From contig DAOLNV010000040.1 of assembly GCA_035416745.1 (NCBI GenBank), positions 1 to 47,499 of the forward strand: 47,499 nt of DNA. The letters are read 5' to 3'. The position numbers were made by a program, and so were the translations under genes. The stretch's first letter is position 1, and every line of letters starts with the position of its first letter. The DNA comes from Candidatus Hydrogenedentota bacterium (GTDB lineage: Bacteria; Hydrogenedentota; Hydrogenedentia; Hydrogenedentales; SLHB01). This document shows, in pieces, positions 16,445 through 25,220 of the stretch. The notes beneath the pieces are model-generated. The model did no database searches and was not told the origin of the DNA. It saw only the letters and a list, made by a program, of their open reading frames with translations.

Positions 16445-18760
16445 TTAGCGGCTCCGCGGAGACATCGATCTCGGCGAACTGGAGATAGAAGGCGCCGAAC
16501 GGGCCGGAGCCGAAAAGGACCGACTCGAGCCGGATGACGACGGCGCACTTATCGAAGGCCTGAACGACGGCGCGCTCGACCGGACCGGCGCCGGGGCGGA
16601 CGGGGCCACGCGCATCGTGCTCGTGCTGGGGAGCGAGCGCGATATCGATGGGGCACTCCGCATCGTGCTCGTGCTGGGACCGCTGCTCGAGATGCTCGGC
16701 GCACGGAACGAAGACATGGAACGCGAAGGCGCCGAATACGAAGAACTGCTGCTTGGCGCGGTTCTATAGCTCCGCGGGGAAGACGTTGGCGAAGACGATT
16801 CCCCGATCGTTAGGGAGCGGCTCGCGGGAGCGCTTCGCAACGGCGTCCGCATCGTTGTCGAAGACGTTGCGGAACTGCTGGGAGCGGCCGTCCTCGAGGA
16901 TAGGCCCGAGCGCGTGATCGAACGGCTCGGCGGAGCGCTGCCCTGGGGCGTCTCGGCAGGCCGGTAGGCATCCGTTATAGTGCGCGCGCGGCTGCCGATT
17001 TCAGCGGACGGAAGCGATGTTCTGGGCGCGGTAATCTGCGCAGGCTCCGACCCGCTTCTCGTTACGGCCCGGGTGTCCGGATCGATGACACGCGTACGGG
17101 GCGTAGCAGGCACCCCGGAACTGGTGCTCGGGGCGGTGCGATTAAGATTCACGCCGGGGGCGGTCAAGGGGTTCCGTATGCCGCGCGATGTGCCGGTGGC
17201 AGTCTCCGCCGCGGAATCCCCGGTCTCAGGAACTGTGCGTGCACTGCTGAGCGTGCGCTCCACTCCGGACCGAACTGGCTCGACCCGGCCGCCAGCGGCG
17301 GTGTTCATGGCCGCGGAGGTCGTCGGTGCCGCCGAACGGTCCACAGCCACGGAGCGCAGGTTAGCATTGCGCGACGACGCCGTCATGGGCGTGCGCAACA
17401 TGCGGCTGCCCGTGCGTTCTACCGACGAAAAACTTGTGCGGGTAATGCCGGACTGCAATTCGGCGCTCCGGGCCGATGCGGTCATGCTGCGGGGACCGAT
17501 GGTATCCGGCCCGCGAATGACACGGCGTGGCGAGTAATCGCGGGTACGCAGGTTGGCGCCCCCGTGATACCACCGACCCGTGTTAATCGTCACATCGCCG
17601 GCGTAAATATTCCAGATCTGGACGTCGTCGTGATGGCCTATCCGAATGATGCCGGGGTAGCAGGCGCCGACATAGGCCGGACCATAGAGCAGACTATCGG
17701 CCACGCAATAGGAGCTGGCATACAGGCTGAAACGCGCTCCGCCGACCGTATAGTGCAGGTCGCCGTAGATGACCGGCTGGTTGTAGGGGCTAAGCGGGCA
17801 CCAGACGAAGTTGTTGCCATAGCGCACCGAGGCTACCCATGCGGGACCCCAGCCCGGAGAGTACGACCACAGCCAGCCGTACCTGGCATGGTGGTGCCAG
17901 CGGCCGTAATGCGACGTCACATAGGCAAACGGATAGTCATCAACCCAACAGTACCCATAGACCGGGACGTAACTCCAGTAACCGTAGCGGTACGGCACGT
18001 AGTCGACAACCACCGTAGGCCGCCAATAGTAACTACTATCGACATAAACCCAATCGCCATAAGAAGCAAGAGAGGCGGCCCCTACCACGGGCGTCTCAAT
18101 AACTTTGGCTGGCAGTTTCTCGTATCCTGTCGCGAGGTTTTCCGCGCGCTCGCGGCTCCATGCATCAAAATCGTCTTCGACGTTTCTATCGAACACCACA
18201 GGCGCGGAAGGAAGGTAACCGGGGTCCACAAAGACGCGCTTGCCCGTCGTAACCTTAAGCGGAGCTCCAACATCCGTGCGGACCTCGACATCGCCCCAGC
18301 GAACGGTGATAGTAGTCGAACCCTCATCCAGGACGTCTATGCGCACGTGGGTCTCGGGCGAGATTTCCACCCGGCATGCGGGCGTGATAAACAGGAAATC
18401 CCCCGTGCTGCGTGCGATGCGCTGAACGTAAAACGCCCCAGTCCAACCTCTTATGGAAGCACTCGGGGGGAGGTCGATGACCTCTACCTTACTGCCGTCC
18501 GCCATTCTAAGGAAGCTGCCGCCGGCCATTTCAACTTCCATGGTCCCGCCCTTGTCGGCCCAGAGCTGGTCACCGGGCAGGATGAGGGTGTTGGTGGTGG
18601 CGTAGCTCCAGTCGGCATCGGCCGTACCTTGAACCATCGCGCCGCCGGACTCGTAACTGATGCGCGCGTGCATGGCGGTCTCGGCTATGGCGTCAGGAGC
18701 GGCCCAACTCATAGCCAGCGCTACGGCGGCGATAAGGTATGCAGTCTTGTGGGCTCTCAT
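16445..18760 (-). CDS. Secreted FecR-domain / DUF6600 protein with Ser-rich tail
   Basis: A 771-residue exported protein. Residues 1-26 are a Sec signal cut after AIA. A FecR-like beta domain follows (about 35-190), with GDQLWADKGGTMEVEMAGGSFLRM and VRWGDVEVRT. Residues 235-400 are an aromatic Tyr/Trp/His-rich DUF6600 region with the recurring pattern YRYGYW, HYGRWHHHARYGWLWSYS and WGPAWVSVR-like text. The last 350 residues are low-complexity Ser/Thr/Arg/Pro with repeats of the type RTxxPSSS. FecR domains are found in anti-sigma regulators and in extracellular scaffold proteins; here no transmembrane helix links it to a cytoplasmic part, so a surface or periplasmic structural role is more likely. 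The ATG follows the perfect site AAGGAGGT. First gene of a two-gene unit with the Tyr/Asp/Gly lipoprotein. Confidence 0.8.
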   Translation of the reverse strand: MRAHKTAYLIAAVALAMSWAAPDAIAETAMHARISYESGGAMVQGTADADWSYATTNTLILPGDQLWADKGGTMEVEMAGGSFLRMADGSKVEVIDLPPSASIRGWTGAFYVQRIARSTGDFLFITPACRVEISPETHVRIDVLDEGSTTITVRWGDVEVRTDVGAPLKVTTGKRVFVDPGYLPSAPVVFDRNVEDDFDAWSRERAENLATGYEKLPAKVIETPVVGAASLASYGDWVYVDSSYYWRPTVVVDYVPYRYGYWSYVPVYGYCWVDDYPFAYVTSHYGRWHHHARYGWLWSYSPGWGPAWVASVRYGNNFVWCPLSPYNQPVIYGDLHYTVGGARFSLYASSYCVADSLLYGPAYVGACYPGIIRIGHHDDVQIWNIYAGDVTINTGRWYHGGANLRTRDYSPRRVIRGPDTIGPRSMTASARSAELQSGITRTSFSSVERTGSRMLRTPMTASSRNANLRSVAVDRSAAPTTSAAMNTAAGGRVEPVRSGVERTLSSARTVPETGDSAAETATGTSRGIRNPLTAPGVNLNRTAPSTSSGVPATPRTRVIDPDTRAVTRSGSEPAQITAPRTSLPSAEIGSRARTITDAYRPAETPQGSAPPSRSITRSGLSSRTAAPSSSATSSTTMRTPLRSAPASRSLTIGESSSPTSSPRSYRTAPSSSSSYSAPSRSMSSFRAPSISSSGPSTSTMRSAPSISRSLPSTSTMRVAPSAPAPVRSSAPSFRPSISAPSSSGSSRSFSAPARSAPSISSSPRSMSPRSR

Positions 18761-19116
18761 GATTTGAACCTCCTTAAGAGTTCACTTCGCTCTGCTCAAT
18801 TAGACGAACACGGTGAGCGAACATTCATAGGCAGCGGACATGGCAGCCGGAAAAACGGTGCTGACCCGATAGTTCTGGGACATCAGCAGAGCCCGCGGAC
18901 ACGGCAAGCCCGGGACGGGGACCGGAATACAGCGCCTTATCTCATTATTTCGTAAGAACTTACTGAGTATGATAAGGCCCTTCTCAGCAGACCGGTGGCA
19001 CGGTCAAAACGTTTTTCCGAGGATATGTGCTCGTACATGAATTATACCGCCTGAACGGTCAATTCGACCCGGCTGGAGCATGCAAAACGAGTAGGTTAAG
19101 GCCGGACAACGAAAAA
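18761..19116. other. Long leader / control region of the DUF6600 unit
   Basis: About 355 bases without a gene lie between the DUF6600 start and the oxidoreductase terminator. On the minus strand a perfect TATAAT sits at 19041-19046, with no good -35 at standard spacing; transcription from it would give a leader near 270 bases. ACGGTCAA occurs twice in direct orientation (19000-19007 and 19055-19062). The 45-base inverted repeat at 18934-18978 is listed separately. Confidence 0.4.
18934..18978. promoter_or_regulatory. 45-base nested inverted repeat upstream of the DUF6600 gene
   Basis: Outer arms GCCTTATC (18934-18941) and GATAAGGC (18971-18978) match perfectly. An inner dyad GTAAG-AA-CTTAC sits at 18952-18963. 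The patch is AT-rich in a GC-rich setting. It could be an operator or a structured element in the leader RNA; no protein-coding frame explains it. Confidence 0.4.
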
Positions 19117-19146
19117 GGGGACCTCGACCCTACTCTCGAGGTCCCC
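19112..19146 (-). terminator. Intrinsic terminator of the oxidoreductase gene
   Basis: A perfect eleven-base-pair stem (19117-19127 with 19136-19146), an eight-base loop and, on the minus strand, TTTTT at 19116-19112. It starts 20 bases past the stop of the Gfo/Idh/MocA gene. Confidence 0.85.
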
Positions 19147-19165
19147 GGTATGAAGCGAACAGAGA

Positions 19166-20569
19166 TTAGCCAAGCTTATACGGTGCGCGGTAGTCGGGCT
19201 TGATGAGCGCTTCGACGCCGGGCACGTTATTCGTGACACGGTCGTTCGCAGCATCCCAATAGACCTTTTGCCCGGTCTGCATGGCCAGATTTCCGAGCAG
19301 GACGGTTTTCGTAAGCGGCACCGCATACTCGAAATTCGAGGCGGAAGGAGTCCCTTCCTTGCACGCCCGTACCCAGTCGCGTCGGTGTCCACCGGGCGTT
19401 TCGACGCGCGGGATAATCTTCTCGAGCTTCTGGAACGCTTCCTTGTTGGATTCCATGACGGAAGCAGGCACCAGGCGGGTATCGTCGCCATAGCACCCGG
19501 TGGTTAGCAGGCCTTTGGTTCCGACAAAGAGCGAGCCGTTGTCGCCATCACCGAGTTTCTCGTCGGCGGGCACGCCGGCCGGCCGTTCAGGTTGCCATCC
19601 CCCCTCATACCAGTAGACCACCACCGGCGGCATCGTGATATCTTTGCCGAGATACTTCGACGCGTATTGGTTGACGCGTTGCGGGAACTCGTACTTGACC
19701 AGGGCTTTGGTCGGACCGGTTTGCTTGTTGGCGTTTTCCTGCTTCAAGCACTCGACGCTGGTGGGGGTGCTCAAGTCGAGTGCCCAATAGGCCGGGTCCA
19801 TGATGTGGCAGGCCATATCGCCGAGCGCGCCGCAGCCGAAATCCCACCAGCCGCGCCAATTGAACGGGGCGTACCCCTTATTATACGGACGCATGGGCGC
19901 CACGCCAATCCAGACATCCCAGGCCATCGTATCTGGCACAGGCTGTTCGGGAAGGGGCTCGGGAATACCTTGTGGCCAAATCGGGCGATCGGTCCAGATG
20001 TGGACTTCGGTGATATCGCCGGCGAGACCGGCCCAAACGGCTTCGCACATGCGGCGGACGCCGTCGCCCGAGTGCCCCTGGTTGCCCATCTGGGTGGCCA
20101 CTTTGTAACGGCGCGCGGCCTTCAAAAGTACGTCCGCCTCGTAAATGGTCCGGGTGAGGGGTTTCTCGACATACACGTGCTTGCCGAGTTCCATGGCCGC
20201 CAATGCCGCGGGCGCATGCATGTGATCGGGACATGCGACAACGACCGCGTCGATGTTGTTGTGCTCCTTATCAAGCATTTCGCGGTAGTCACGGTACTTG
20301 GCGGCGCCGGACCACTTCTGGAAACCGTTCTTGCCCTGTTCCCAATCGGGGTCGCACAAAGCCACGCAGTTTTCCTGGTTGCGGATGATGTCGTTCAAAT
20401 CACCGAACGCCTGGCCGCCGCACCCGACGCCCGCGATGTTAAGGCGCTCGTTGGCCGAGATGCGGATCGATGGTTTCTTGGCGGTTGTGGCGCACCCCGC
20501 CAAGGCCGCGGCGCCCGACATGAAGAAGAAGGTGCGTCGCGAGATGTGTCTGTGGTTCTTTTCGCTCAT
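19166..20569 (-). CDS. Tat-exported Gfo/Idh/MocA-family oxidoreductase, lipoprotein
   Basis: A 467-residue NAD(P)-dependent sugar or polyol oxidoreductase-like protein. The start at 20569 follows AAGGAAG. The first 30 residues hold a twin-arginine signal, ISRRTFFFMSGAAALAGC, with the lipobox LAGC, so it should be folded before export and then lipid-anchored. The Rossmann motif is GVGCGGQAFGD, with the acidic CDPDWEQG after it; the substrate-site motif is YVEKPLTR. The C-terminal half is the longer form seen in secreted homologues of planctomycetes and relatives. Export of an NAD-binding enzyme suggests a tightly held cofactor, as in the glucose-fructose oxidoreductase of Zymomonas. The substrate is unknown. 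It is divergent from an MFS transporter with back-to-back promoters. Confidence 0.88.
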   Translation of the reverse strand: MSEKNHRHISRRTFFFMSGAAALAGCATTAKKPSIRISANERLNIAGVGCGGQAFGDLNDIIRNQENCVALCDPDWEQGKNGFQKWSGAAKYRDYREMLDKEHNNIDAVVVACPDHMHAPAALAAMELGKHVYVEKPLTRTIYEADVLLKAARRYKVATQMGNQGHSGDGVRRMCEAVWAGLAGDITEVHIWTDRPIWPQGIPEPLPEQPVPDTMAWDVWIGVAPMRPYNKGYAPFNWRGWWDFGCGALGDMACHIMDPAYWALDLSTPTSVECLKQENANKQTGPTKALVKYEFPQRVNQYASKYLGKDITMPPVVVYWYEGGWQPERPAGVPADEKLGDGDNGSLFVGTKGLLTTGCYGDDTRLVPASVMESNKEAFQKLEKIIPRVETPGGHRRDWVRACKEGTPSASNFEYAVPLTKTVLLGNLAMQTGQKVYWDAANDRVTNNVPGVEALIKPDYRAPYKLG

Positions 20570-20717
20570 GGTTTGCTTCCTTTTACAGATGGTTGCTTCG
20601 CCCCGCGCGGGTGGGTCTCGCGATTCGGCAGGACACTCGCGCCAACCACAAAGACGGGACGTGTACCGTTCCTCAGCAAGACACCGCCGTTTGACGGGAA
20701 TGCGGTTACAGAGGAGA

Positions 20718-20746
20718 AGCATAGCCTCCCGCCTGTCCTAGGTCAA
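20718..20746 (-). promoter_or_regulatory. Promoter for the Tat oxidoreductase
   Basis: On the minus strand TTGACC (20741-20746) and TATGCT (20718-20723) are 17 bases apart. The predicted start near 20711 gives a leader of about 140 bases. Confidence 0.55.
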
Positions 20747-20785
20747 CTTTTCTACGCATTCTCGCGTTGAGATGTTGTTCCAGAC

Positions 20786-20815
20786 TTGACCTGATTTTGC
20801 TCTTTCCACTAGGAT
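20786..20815 (+). promoter_or_regulatory. Promoter for the MFS transporter
   Basis: TTGACC (20786-20791) and TAGGAT (20810-20815) are 18 bases apart. The -35 lies 39 bases from the -35 of the divergent oxidoreductase promoter, close enough for shared control. The leader would be about 128 bases. Confidence 0.5.
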
Positions 20816-20949
20816 GCGTTCAGAATGGCTGGAACTTGAAGGGTTGGCTGCTTCGATGGGGGTTCTTCTGCACCGAACGGGTCTGACCCGCCTGCCCCTC
20901 CCCCATACGCACTCGAACCCGGCACAATCGCGGAAGGAGGCAATCTAAC

Positions 20950-22251
20950 ATGAAAACGGGGACCCGGATTAACCTGTGCATTATGATGTTTCTCGAATTC
21001 TTCGTGTGGGGGGCCTGGTATGTCCCCATGGGCGTGTACCTCGGCGCGATCGATTTCTCGCCATCAGCCATCGCTAATGCGTATAGCACGGTTGCGCTGG
21101 CGGCAATAGTCTCGCCGTTCTTTGTGGGGATGATCGCCGACCGGTTCTTCGCCGCGGAACGCGTGCTCGGCATCATGCACCTTCTCGGAGGCATTGCACT
21201 GCTTGCCGTGTCGCGCCTTGTCGAGCCGGGTTTCTTCTTCTGGGTGCTGTTGCTTTACACGCTCACGTACACGCCTACGCTGGCGCTGGTCAACGCGGTG
21301 GCGTTCCAGCAATTGGATAGCATCGAGAAGCAGTTTCCCGCGATTCGTGTCTTCGGGACTCTCGGCTGGATTGTGGCGGGGCTGCTGATTGGGTTCCTTG
21401 AGGTAAACACCGGCGGCGCGCGGTGGAATTTCGTTGAACCCTTCCTGATCCCCGTGAATTTCGCCATCACGCTGGCCGGGGGTGAAGGGGACTGGGTTTC
21501 AGCGTCCGCGACGTCCATTCCCATGATAATTGCCGCCATCGCGGCGATCATCCTGGGCATTTACAGTTTCTTCCTGCCGCACACGCCGCCCAAGGCGAAG
21601 GGGCAGGCCGTGAAAGTCCGCGACATTCTCGGGTTGGACGCGCTTGGACTGCTTAAAGACCGGTCATTTGCGATATTCGCGATCAGCTCGTTTCTGATCT
21701 GCATTCCGTTGTCGGCGTACTACACGTTCGCCAACCCGTTCCTTGTCGAGATGGGCATGGAAAACGCGACGGCGAAATTGACGCTGGGCCAGATGTCGGA
21801 GTTTTTCTTCATGCTGGTCATGCCGTTCTTTTTCGCGCGGCTGGGAGTGAAGAAGATGCTGCTGGTGGGCATGCTGGCATGGGTCGGCCGGTATCTCCTT
21901 TTCGCATACGGCAATAACGAATCGCTGGCATTCATGTTCTATGGAGCCATTCTGCTGCACGGGATCTGCTACGACTTCTTCTTCGTGACCGGGCAAATCT
22001 ATGTGGATAACCAGGCGCCCAAGGAGATACGGGCCAACGCGCAGGGCTTCATTGGCATGATCACATACGGAGTGGGCATGTACGTCGGCTATATCCTGTC
22101 GGGCAAGATCGTCGAGCATTTCCAGGCTATCGAGGGCGTCACGTGGTCTCGTGTGTGGATGGTCATGACCATCATGGCTTTTGTGGTGTCCGTTATCTTC
22201 GCCATCCTGTTCAAGGAAAAGCCCAAGGCTGAGGCCGCCACGAAAGAGTAG
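20950..22251 (+). CDS. MFS transporter, nucleoside:proton symporter-like
   Basis: A 433-residue inner-membrane carrier with about twelve hydrophobic segments. The opening FLEFFVWGAWYVPMGVYL is characteristic of the NupG/XapB nucleoside:H+ symporter family, and AFQQLDSIEKQFPAIRVFGTLGWIVAG in the middle is also family-like. YDFFFVTGQIYVDNQAPKEIRANAQGF is cut here to its recognisable core, DNQAPKEIRANAQGF, a further family motif. The ATG follows GGAAGGAGG. Homologues in related bacteria often sit near oxidoreductase or hydrolase genes and may carry sugars or glycosides, so the substrate is open. It is divergent from the Tat oxidoreductase, and a strong terminator follows. Confidence 0.85.
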   Translation: MKTGTRINLCIMMFLEFFVWGAWYVPMGVYLGAIDFSPSAIANAYSTVALAAIVSPFFVGMIADRFFAAERVLGIMHLLGGIALLAVSRLVEPGFFFWVLLLYTLTYTPTLALVNAVAFQQLDSIEKQFPAIRVFGTLGWIVAGLLIGFLEVNTGGARWNFVEPFLIPVNFAITLAGGEGDWVSASATSIPMIIAAIAAIILGIYSFFLPHTPPKAKGQAVKVRDILGLDALGLLKDRSFAIFAISSFLICIPLSAYYTFANPFLVEMGMENATAKLTLGQMSEFFFMLVMPFFFARLGVKKMLLVGMLAWVGRYLLFAYGNNESLAFMFYGAILLHGICYDFFFVTGQIYVDNQAPKEIRANAQGFIGMITYGVGMYVGYILSGKIVEHFQAIEGVTWSRVWMVMTIMAFVVSVIFAILFKEKPKAEAATKE

Positions 22252-22298
22252 TCGGCCCCCTGAGCTGCATAGTCTCTCGTCGTCGACGACGTGCCGTC

Positions 22299-22335
22299 CG
22301 GCCCGGTCCCGTGGGGGGACCGGGCCGTTCATTTT
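22299..22335 (+). terminator. Intrinsic terminator after the MFS gene
   Basis: A perfect twelve-base-pair stem (22299-22310 with 22316-22327), a five-base loop and then TTCATTTT. A 14-base palindrome (22278-22291) precedes it. Confidence 0.75.
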
Positions 22336-22413
22336 CGTCAGTCCGTTCGGCCAGAGGGTAACGACCGGCCATCCGTGCAGGGGAGATGGAAGGCAGCCCG
22401 CAGGCGGGCTCTT

Positions 22414-23157
22414 TCACTCTGACGGAGGCTCGGCCAGCGTTGTCTTCCGGGGCGGCGTTTCGCTTTTCTCCTGTACCGGTTCGAGCGTCTTCATGCGTCT
22501 GCGGATGGCGAGGGCCCGGCCAACAGCGGCGGCAAAGATGACCGTCACCAGAATGAGCACCCACATTCTACTGCCAAGGGTTTCGGCGAATTGGTTCATC
22601 CAGTCAAAGAACCAGATCCACAGCGCCACAGCGAGAAAATCGCCAACGATGACGGAGGTAAACACCCAACGGGTGCGAAGGCCCAGAAGATAGCCCACGA
22701 CGCCTCCGGCAAGGGCCCCGGTGCTCCAGAACGGGAACAACACGAACAGCATGAGTCCCACCGCGCCCAAGGGAGCCACCTTGCTCTTGTGACGTTCAGC
22801 CGTGGCGCGAATATCGGCAATCGCCGGTCCCACGAATCGCCACTCAACGGCGTACCGATACCCTGCAACCAAGAGGGGATATAGAAGCAGCAGAACGATA
22901 ATATCCTGAAGGGTGCAGTGCACCAAGAGGAACAGTTTTGGGAAGCCGGCCGCCACGCCCTTGCTCACGCTTGCGGCGCGGCCCGCGACGACCTGGAGCA
23001 GTACGAGTTGCCACGCGCCCGCGTACGGCTTGGGCCAGGTGATTCCCAAGGCCACCAACGCCGCTATCCACAGCGTAAGCAGCGCTTGGCCCGTCCGCTC
23101 GACGCGGCGGATCATGAGTCCGAACGCCCGCACGTCTCTTATGTACTGGTCCGTCAT
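22414..23157 (-). CDS. COG2426-like (small multidrug export family) membrane protein
   Basis: A 247-residue protein with about five to six membrane segments. The start at 23157 follows CAGGG. The segments GRAASVSKGVAAGFPKLFLL and FPFWSTGALAGGVVGYLLGL resemble the paired re-entrant motifs of the PF06695/COG2426 family, which belongs to the DedA-like fold; both share the pattern of small residues around a helix-breaking Pro/Gly. The family name is historical and drug export is not established. The C-terminal 35 residues are charged and likely cytoplasmic. The similarity is moderate, so a different membrane family remains possible. It is divergent from uvrC with its own promoter. Confidence 0.6.
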   Translation of the reverse strand: MTDQYIRDVRAFGLMIRRVERTGQALLTLWIAALVALGITWPKPYAGAWQLVLLQVVAGRAASVSKGVAAGFPKLFLLVHCTLQDIIVLLLLYPLLVAGYRYAVEWRFVGPAIADIRATAERHKSKVAPLGAVGLMLFVLFPFWSTGALAGGVVGYLLGLRTRWVFTSVIVGDFLAVALWIWFFDWMNQFAETLGSRMWVLILVTVIFAAAVGRALAIRRRMKTLEPVQEKSETPPRKTTLAEPPSE

Positions 23158-23222
23158 GCTGCGTACCCTGGCTGGCGGGCCAGAAAGCCCCCCGCACGGC
23201 ATGGAAGAAGGTCAAAAAAGTT

Positions 23223-23251
23223 AGTATACGCGGGGGAATTACGGGCTTCAA
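23223..23251 (-). promoter_or_regulatory. Promoter for the COG2426-like gene
   Basis: On the minus strand TTGAAG (23246-23251) and TATACT (23223-23228) are exactly 17 bases apart. The predicted start near 23216 gives a leader of about 60 bases. Confidence 0.55.
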
Positions 23252-23279
23252 CGCGCGCGCGACGGCTTCCAGGCGCATA

Positions 23280-23288
23280 TGTTATGAT
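23280..23288 (+). promoter_or_regulatory. Extended -10 promoter of uvrC
   Basis: TGT-TATGAT ends eight bases before the ATG at 23297. Transcription would start at about 23295, making the mRNA leaderless or nearly so. No Shine-Dalgarno sequence is visible in the gap. Confidence 0.4.
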
Positions 23289-23296
23289 TTTGGTGT

Positions 23297-25204
23297 ATGG
23301 ATGAGACGCTGACTACAGGTGCAATCGACAGATACTCTCTCGAGGTTTCCCAGAAGCCGCAGGCCTCGCCGGAAGAATTCCAGGCAACCTTTGACATCAC
23401 GGCCGTCCCCTCGAACCCGGGATGTTATCTCATGCGCGACTCGAAGGGCGCCGTGATCTATGTCGGTAAAGCAAAGAGCTTGCGGGCTCGTATCCGTTCG
23501 TACATCAACGAAAGCGATAACCGGTACACCGTGCGGTTTCTCATGGGACGGGTGGCGCACCTGGACTTTCTGGTGACGACTAACGAAAAGGAGGCTCTGC
23601 TTCTCGAAAACAGTCTCATCAAACACCACAAACCGCGCTACAACTTTCGTCTTAAGGACGACAAGACCTACGTGAGCGTGCGCGTAAACGTCGAACGTGA
23701 TTTTCCGCGGGTGACTGTCACGCGAAAACGTTGCAAGGATGGTTCCCGGTATTTTGGTCCCTACTCGAGCGCCGCGGCCGTGCGCGATACGCTTCGCCAG
23801 CTCCAGCGTATCTTCCCTCTGCGAACCTGTTCTGATTCGGTGCTTGGCAACCGCACACGGCCCTGCCTGTACCACCAGATGAAACAATGCGCGGCGCCGT
23901 GTGTCGGGTACATCGACAGGGCCGACTACCGGGAGATTGTAGAACAGGTTCTGCTCATCCTGGGTGGACGAAGCCAGGAACTCGAGAAGCGTTTGCTGGA
24001 CCGGATCGCGCGATGCGCTGAGAACCTCGAGTTTGAGAAGGCTGCCGCGCTGCGGGACCGGCTGTACGCCGTGCGGATGACGATGGAGCGCCAACGGACC
24101 GTCGCCGTGCAAGGCGCCGAGGACCGCGATGTATTCGGTCTTCATACCGAGGGCCGGTACAGCGAGATTCAGGTGCTTTACTTTCGCGGCGGCAAAATGG
24201 CGGGAGGACGCTCGTTCTCGTTCAATCTTCGGGAAATGCCGCTGGACGAGTTGTTCGCCTCCTTCCTTCTGCAATACTACGCCGACTCGCCCACCATCCC
24301 CTCCGAAGTCTTGGCCCCTATTGAGATGGAAGACGCCGAGACGCTGTCCGAGATCCTGTCGGAACAGCGAGGAAGCAAGGTCGTCGTGCTTTCGCCGAAA
24401 CGCGGCGAGAAGCGCGCCCTGGTGGACTTGGCCAACCGAAACGCCCGGAGCAGTTTCGAAGAGAAGCGTTTAGGGGAAAGAGCCAATCGCGACCTGTTGG
24501 AACAGATCAAAACGCACCTGCATCTTGAGCGCACGCCAAGCCGCATCGAGTGTTTCGATATTTCGACGCAACAAGGCGATAAGCCAGTGGGTTCCATGGC
24601 GGTGTTCGAGAACGGCGCCCCGGCAAAAGACCGGTACCGGCGGTTTGCGATCAAGCAAGTCGAGGGACAGGACGACTTCGCCATGATGCGCGAAGTGCTG
24701 CTTCGCAGATACCGGCGCGCAATCGAAGAGCACGACCTGCCCGACCTCGTTTTGATCGATGGCGGGAAAGGCCAGTTGAATGTCGCTGTGACTGCGTTAC
24801 GCGACCTCGGCATCGAGGACCTGGATGTCGCCAGCATTGCGAAGGCGCGTTCCCAGGACGGCGGCCGTTCGCCCGAACGTTTCTTCATACCCGGGCGAGC
24901 CAATCCGGTCATTCCGCGCCAGGATAGTCCTATGGTTCACCTGCTGGCGCGTGTGCGCGATGAGGCGCACCGGTTCGCGGTCACGTACCATCGAAAGCGC
25001 CGCAAGAAGGCTGCGTTGAGCACGCAGTTGACGCAAATCCCGGGGATAGGCGAAAAGCGGGCGCGCTTGCTCTTGAACCGGCTGGGTTCTTTGTCCAGAA
25101 TACGCGAGGCGCCGGTAGAGGTCATTGCGGCCCTTCCGGGTTTCAGCGAGAAGGCAGCTCGCACGATCAAGAAACATTTGGCTGCTCAAGAAAACACTGA
25201 ATAA
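23297..25204 (+). CDS. uvrC: UvrABC excinuclease subunit C
   Basis: Makes both incisions in nucleotide excision repair after UvrB loading. The 635 residues hold all domains: GIY-YIG nuclease from residue 41 (PGCYLMRD, then VIYVGKAKSLRARIRSY), a cysteine-rich linker (RTCSDSVLGNRTRPCLYHQ), a UVR UvrB-binding motif (near 235-260, LEFEKAAALRDRL), the RNase H-like nuclease (ECFDISTQQGDKPVGSM, then DLVLIDGGKGQLNVA) and two C-terminal helix-hairpin-helix units (IPGIGEKRARLLL and LPGFSEKAARTI). The N-terminus is about 20 residues longer than in E. coli, but no better start lies inside. The next gene begins 16 bases after the stop. Confidence 0.95.
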   Translation: MDETLTTGAIDRYSLEVSQKPQASPEEFQATFDITAVPSNPGCYLMRDSKGAVIYVGKAKSLRARIRSYINESDNRYTVRFLMGRVAHLDFLVTTNEKEALLLENSLIKHHKPRYNFRLKDDKTYVSVRVNVERDFPRVTVTRKRCKDGSRYFGPYSSAAAVRDTLRQLQRIFPLRTCSDSVLGNRTRPCLYHQMKQCAAPCVGYIDRADYREIVEQVLLILGGRSQELEKRLLDRIARCAENLEFEKAAALRDRLYAVRMTMERQRTVAVQGAEDRDVFGLHTEGRYSEIQVLYFRGGKMAGGRSFSFNLREMPLDELFASFLLQYYADSPTIPSEVLAPIEMEDAETLSEILSEQRGSKVVVLSPKRGEKRALVDLANRNARSSFEEKRLGERANRDLLEQIKTHLHLERTPSRIECFDISTQQGDKPVGSMAVFENGAPAKDRYRRFAIKQVEGQDDFAMMREVLLRRYRRAIEEHDLPDLVLIDGGKGQLNVAVTALRDLGIEDLDVASIAKARSQDGGRSPERFFIPGRANPVIPRQDSPMVHLLARVRDEAHRFAVTYHRKRRKKAALSTQLTQIPGIGEKRARLLLNRLGSLSRIREAPVEVIAALPGFSEKAARTIKKHLAAQENTE

Positions 25205-25220
25205 GGCATGGGGGATTGGC

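Noticed and set aside
17564..18955. 463-codon plus-strand frame over the DUF6600 gene
   Set aside because: It is antisense to a gene with a signal peptide, a perfect ribosome site and recognisable domains; open antisense frames are common in GC-rich DNA.
23282..24274. 330-codon minus-strand frame over uvrC
   Set aside because: It overlaps the GIY-YIG and UVR parts of a convincing uvrC; no motif of its own.
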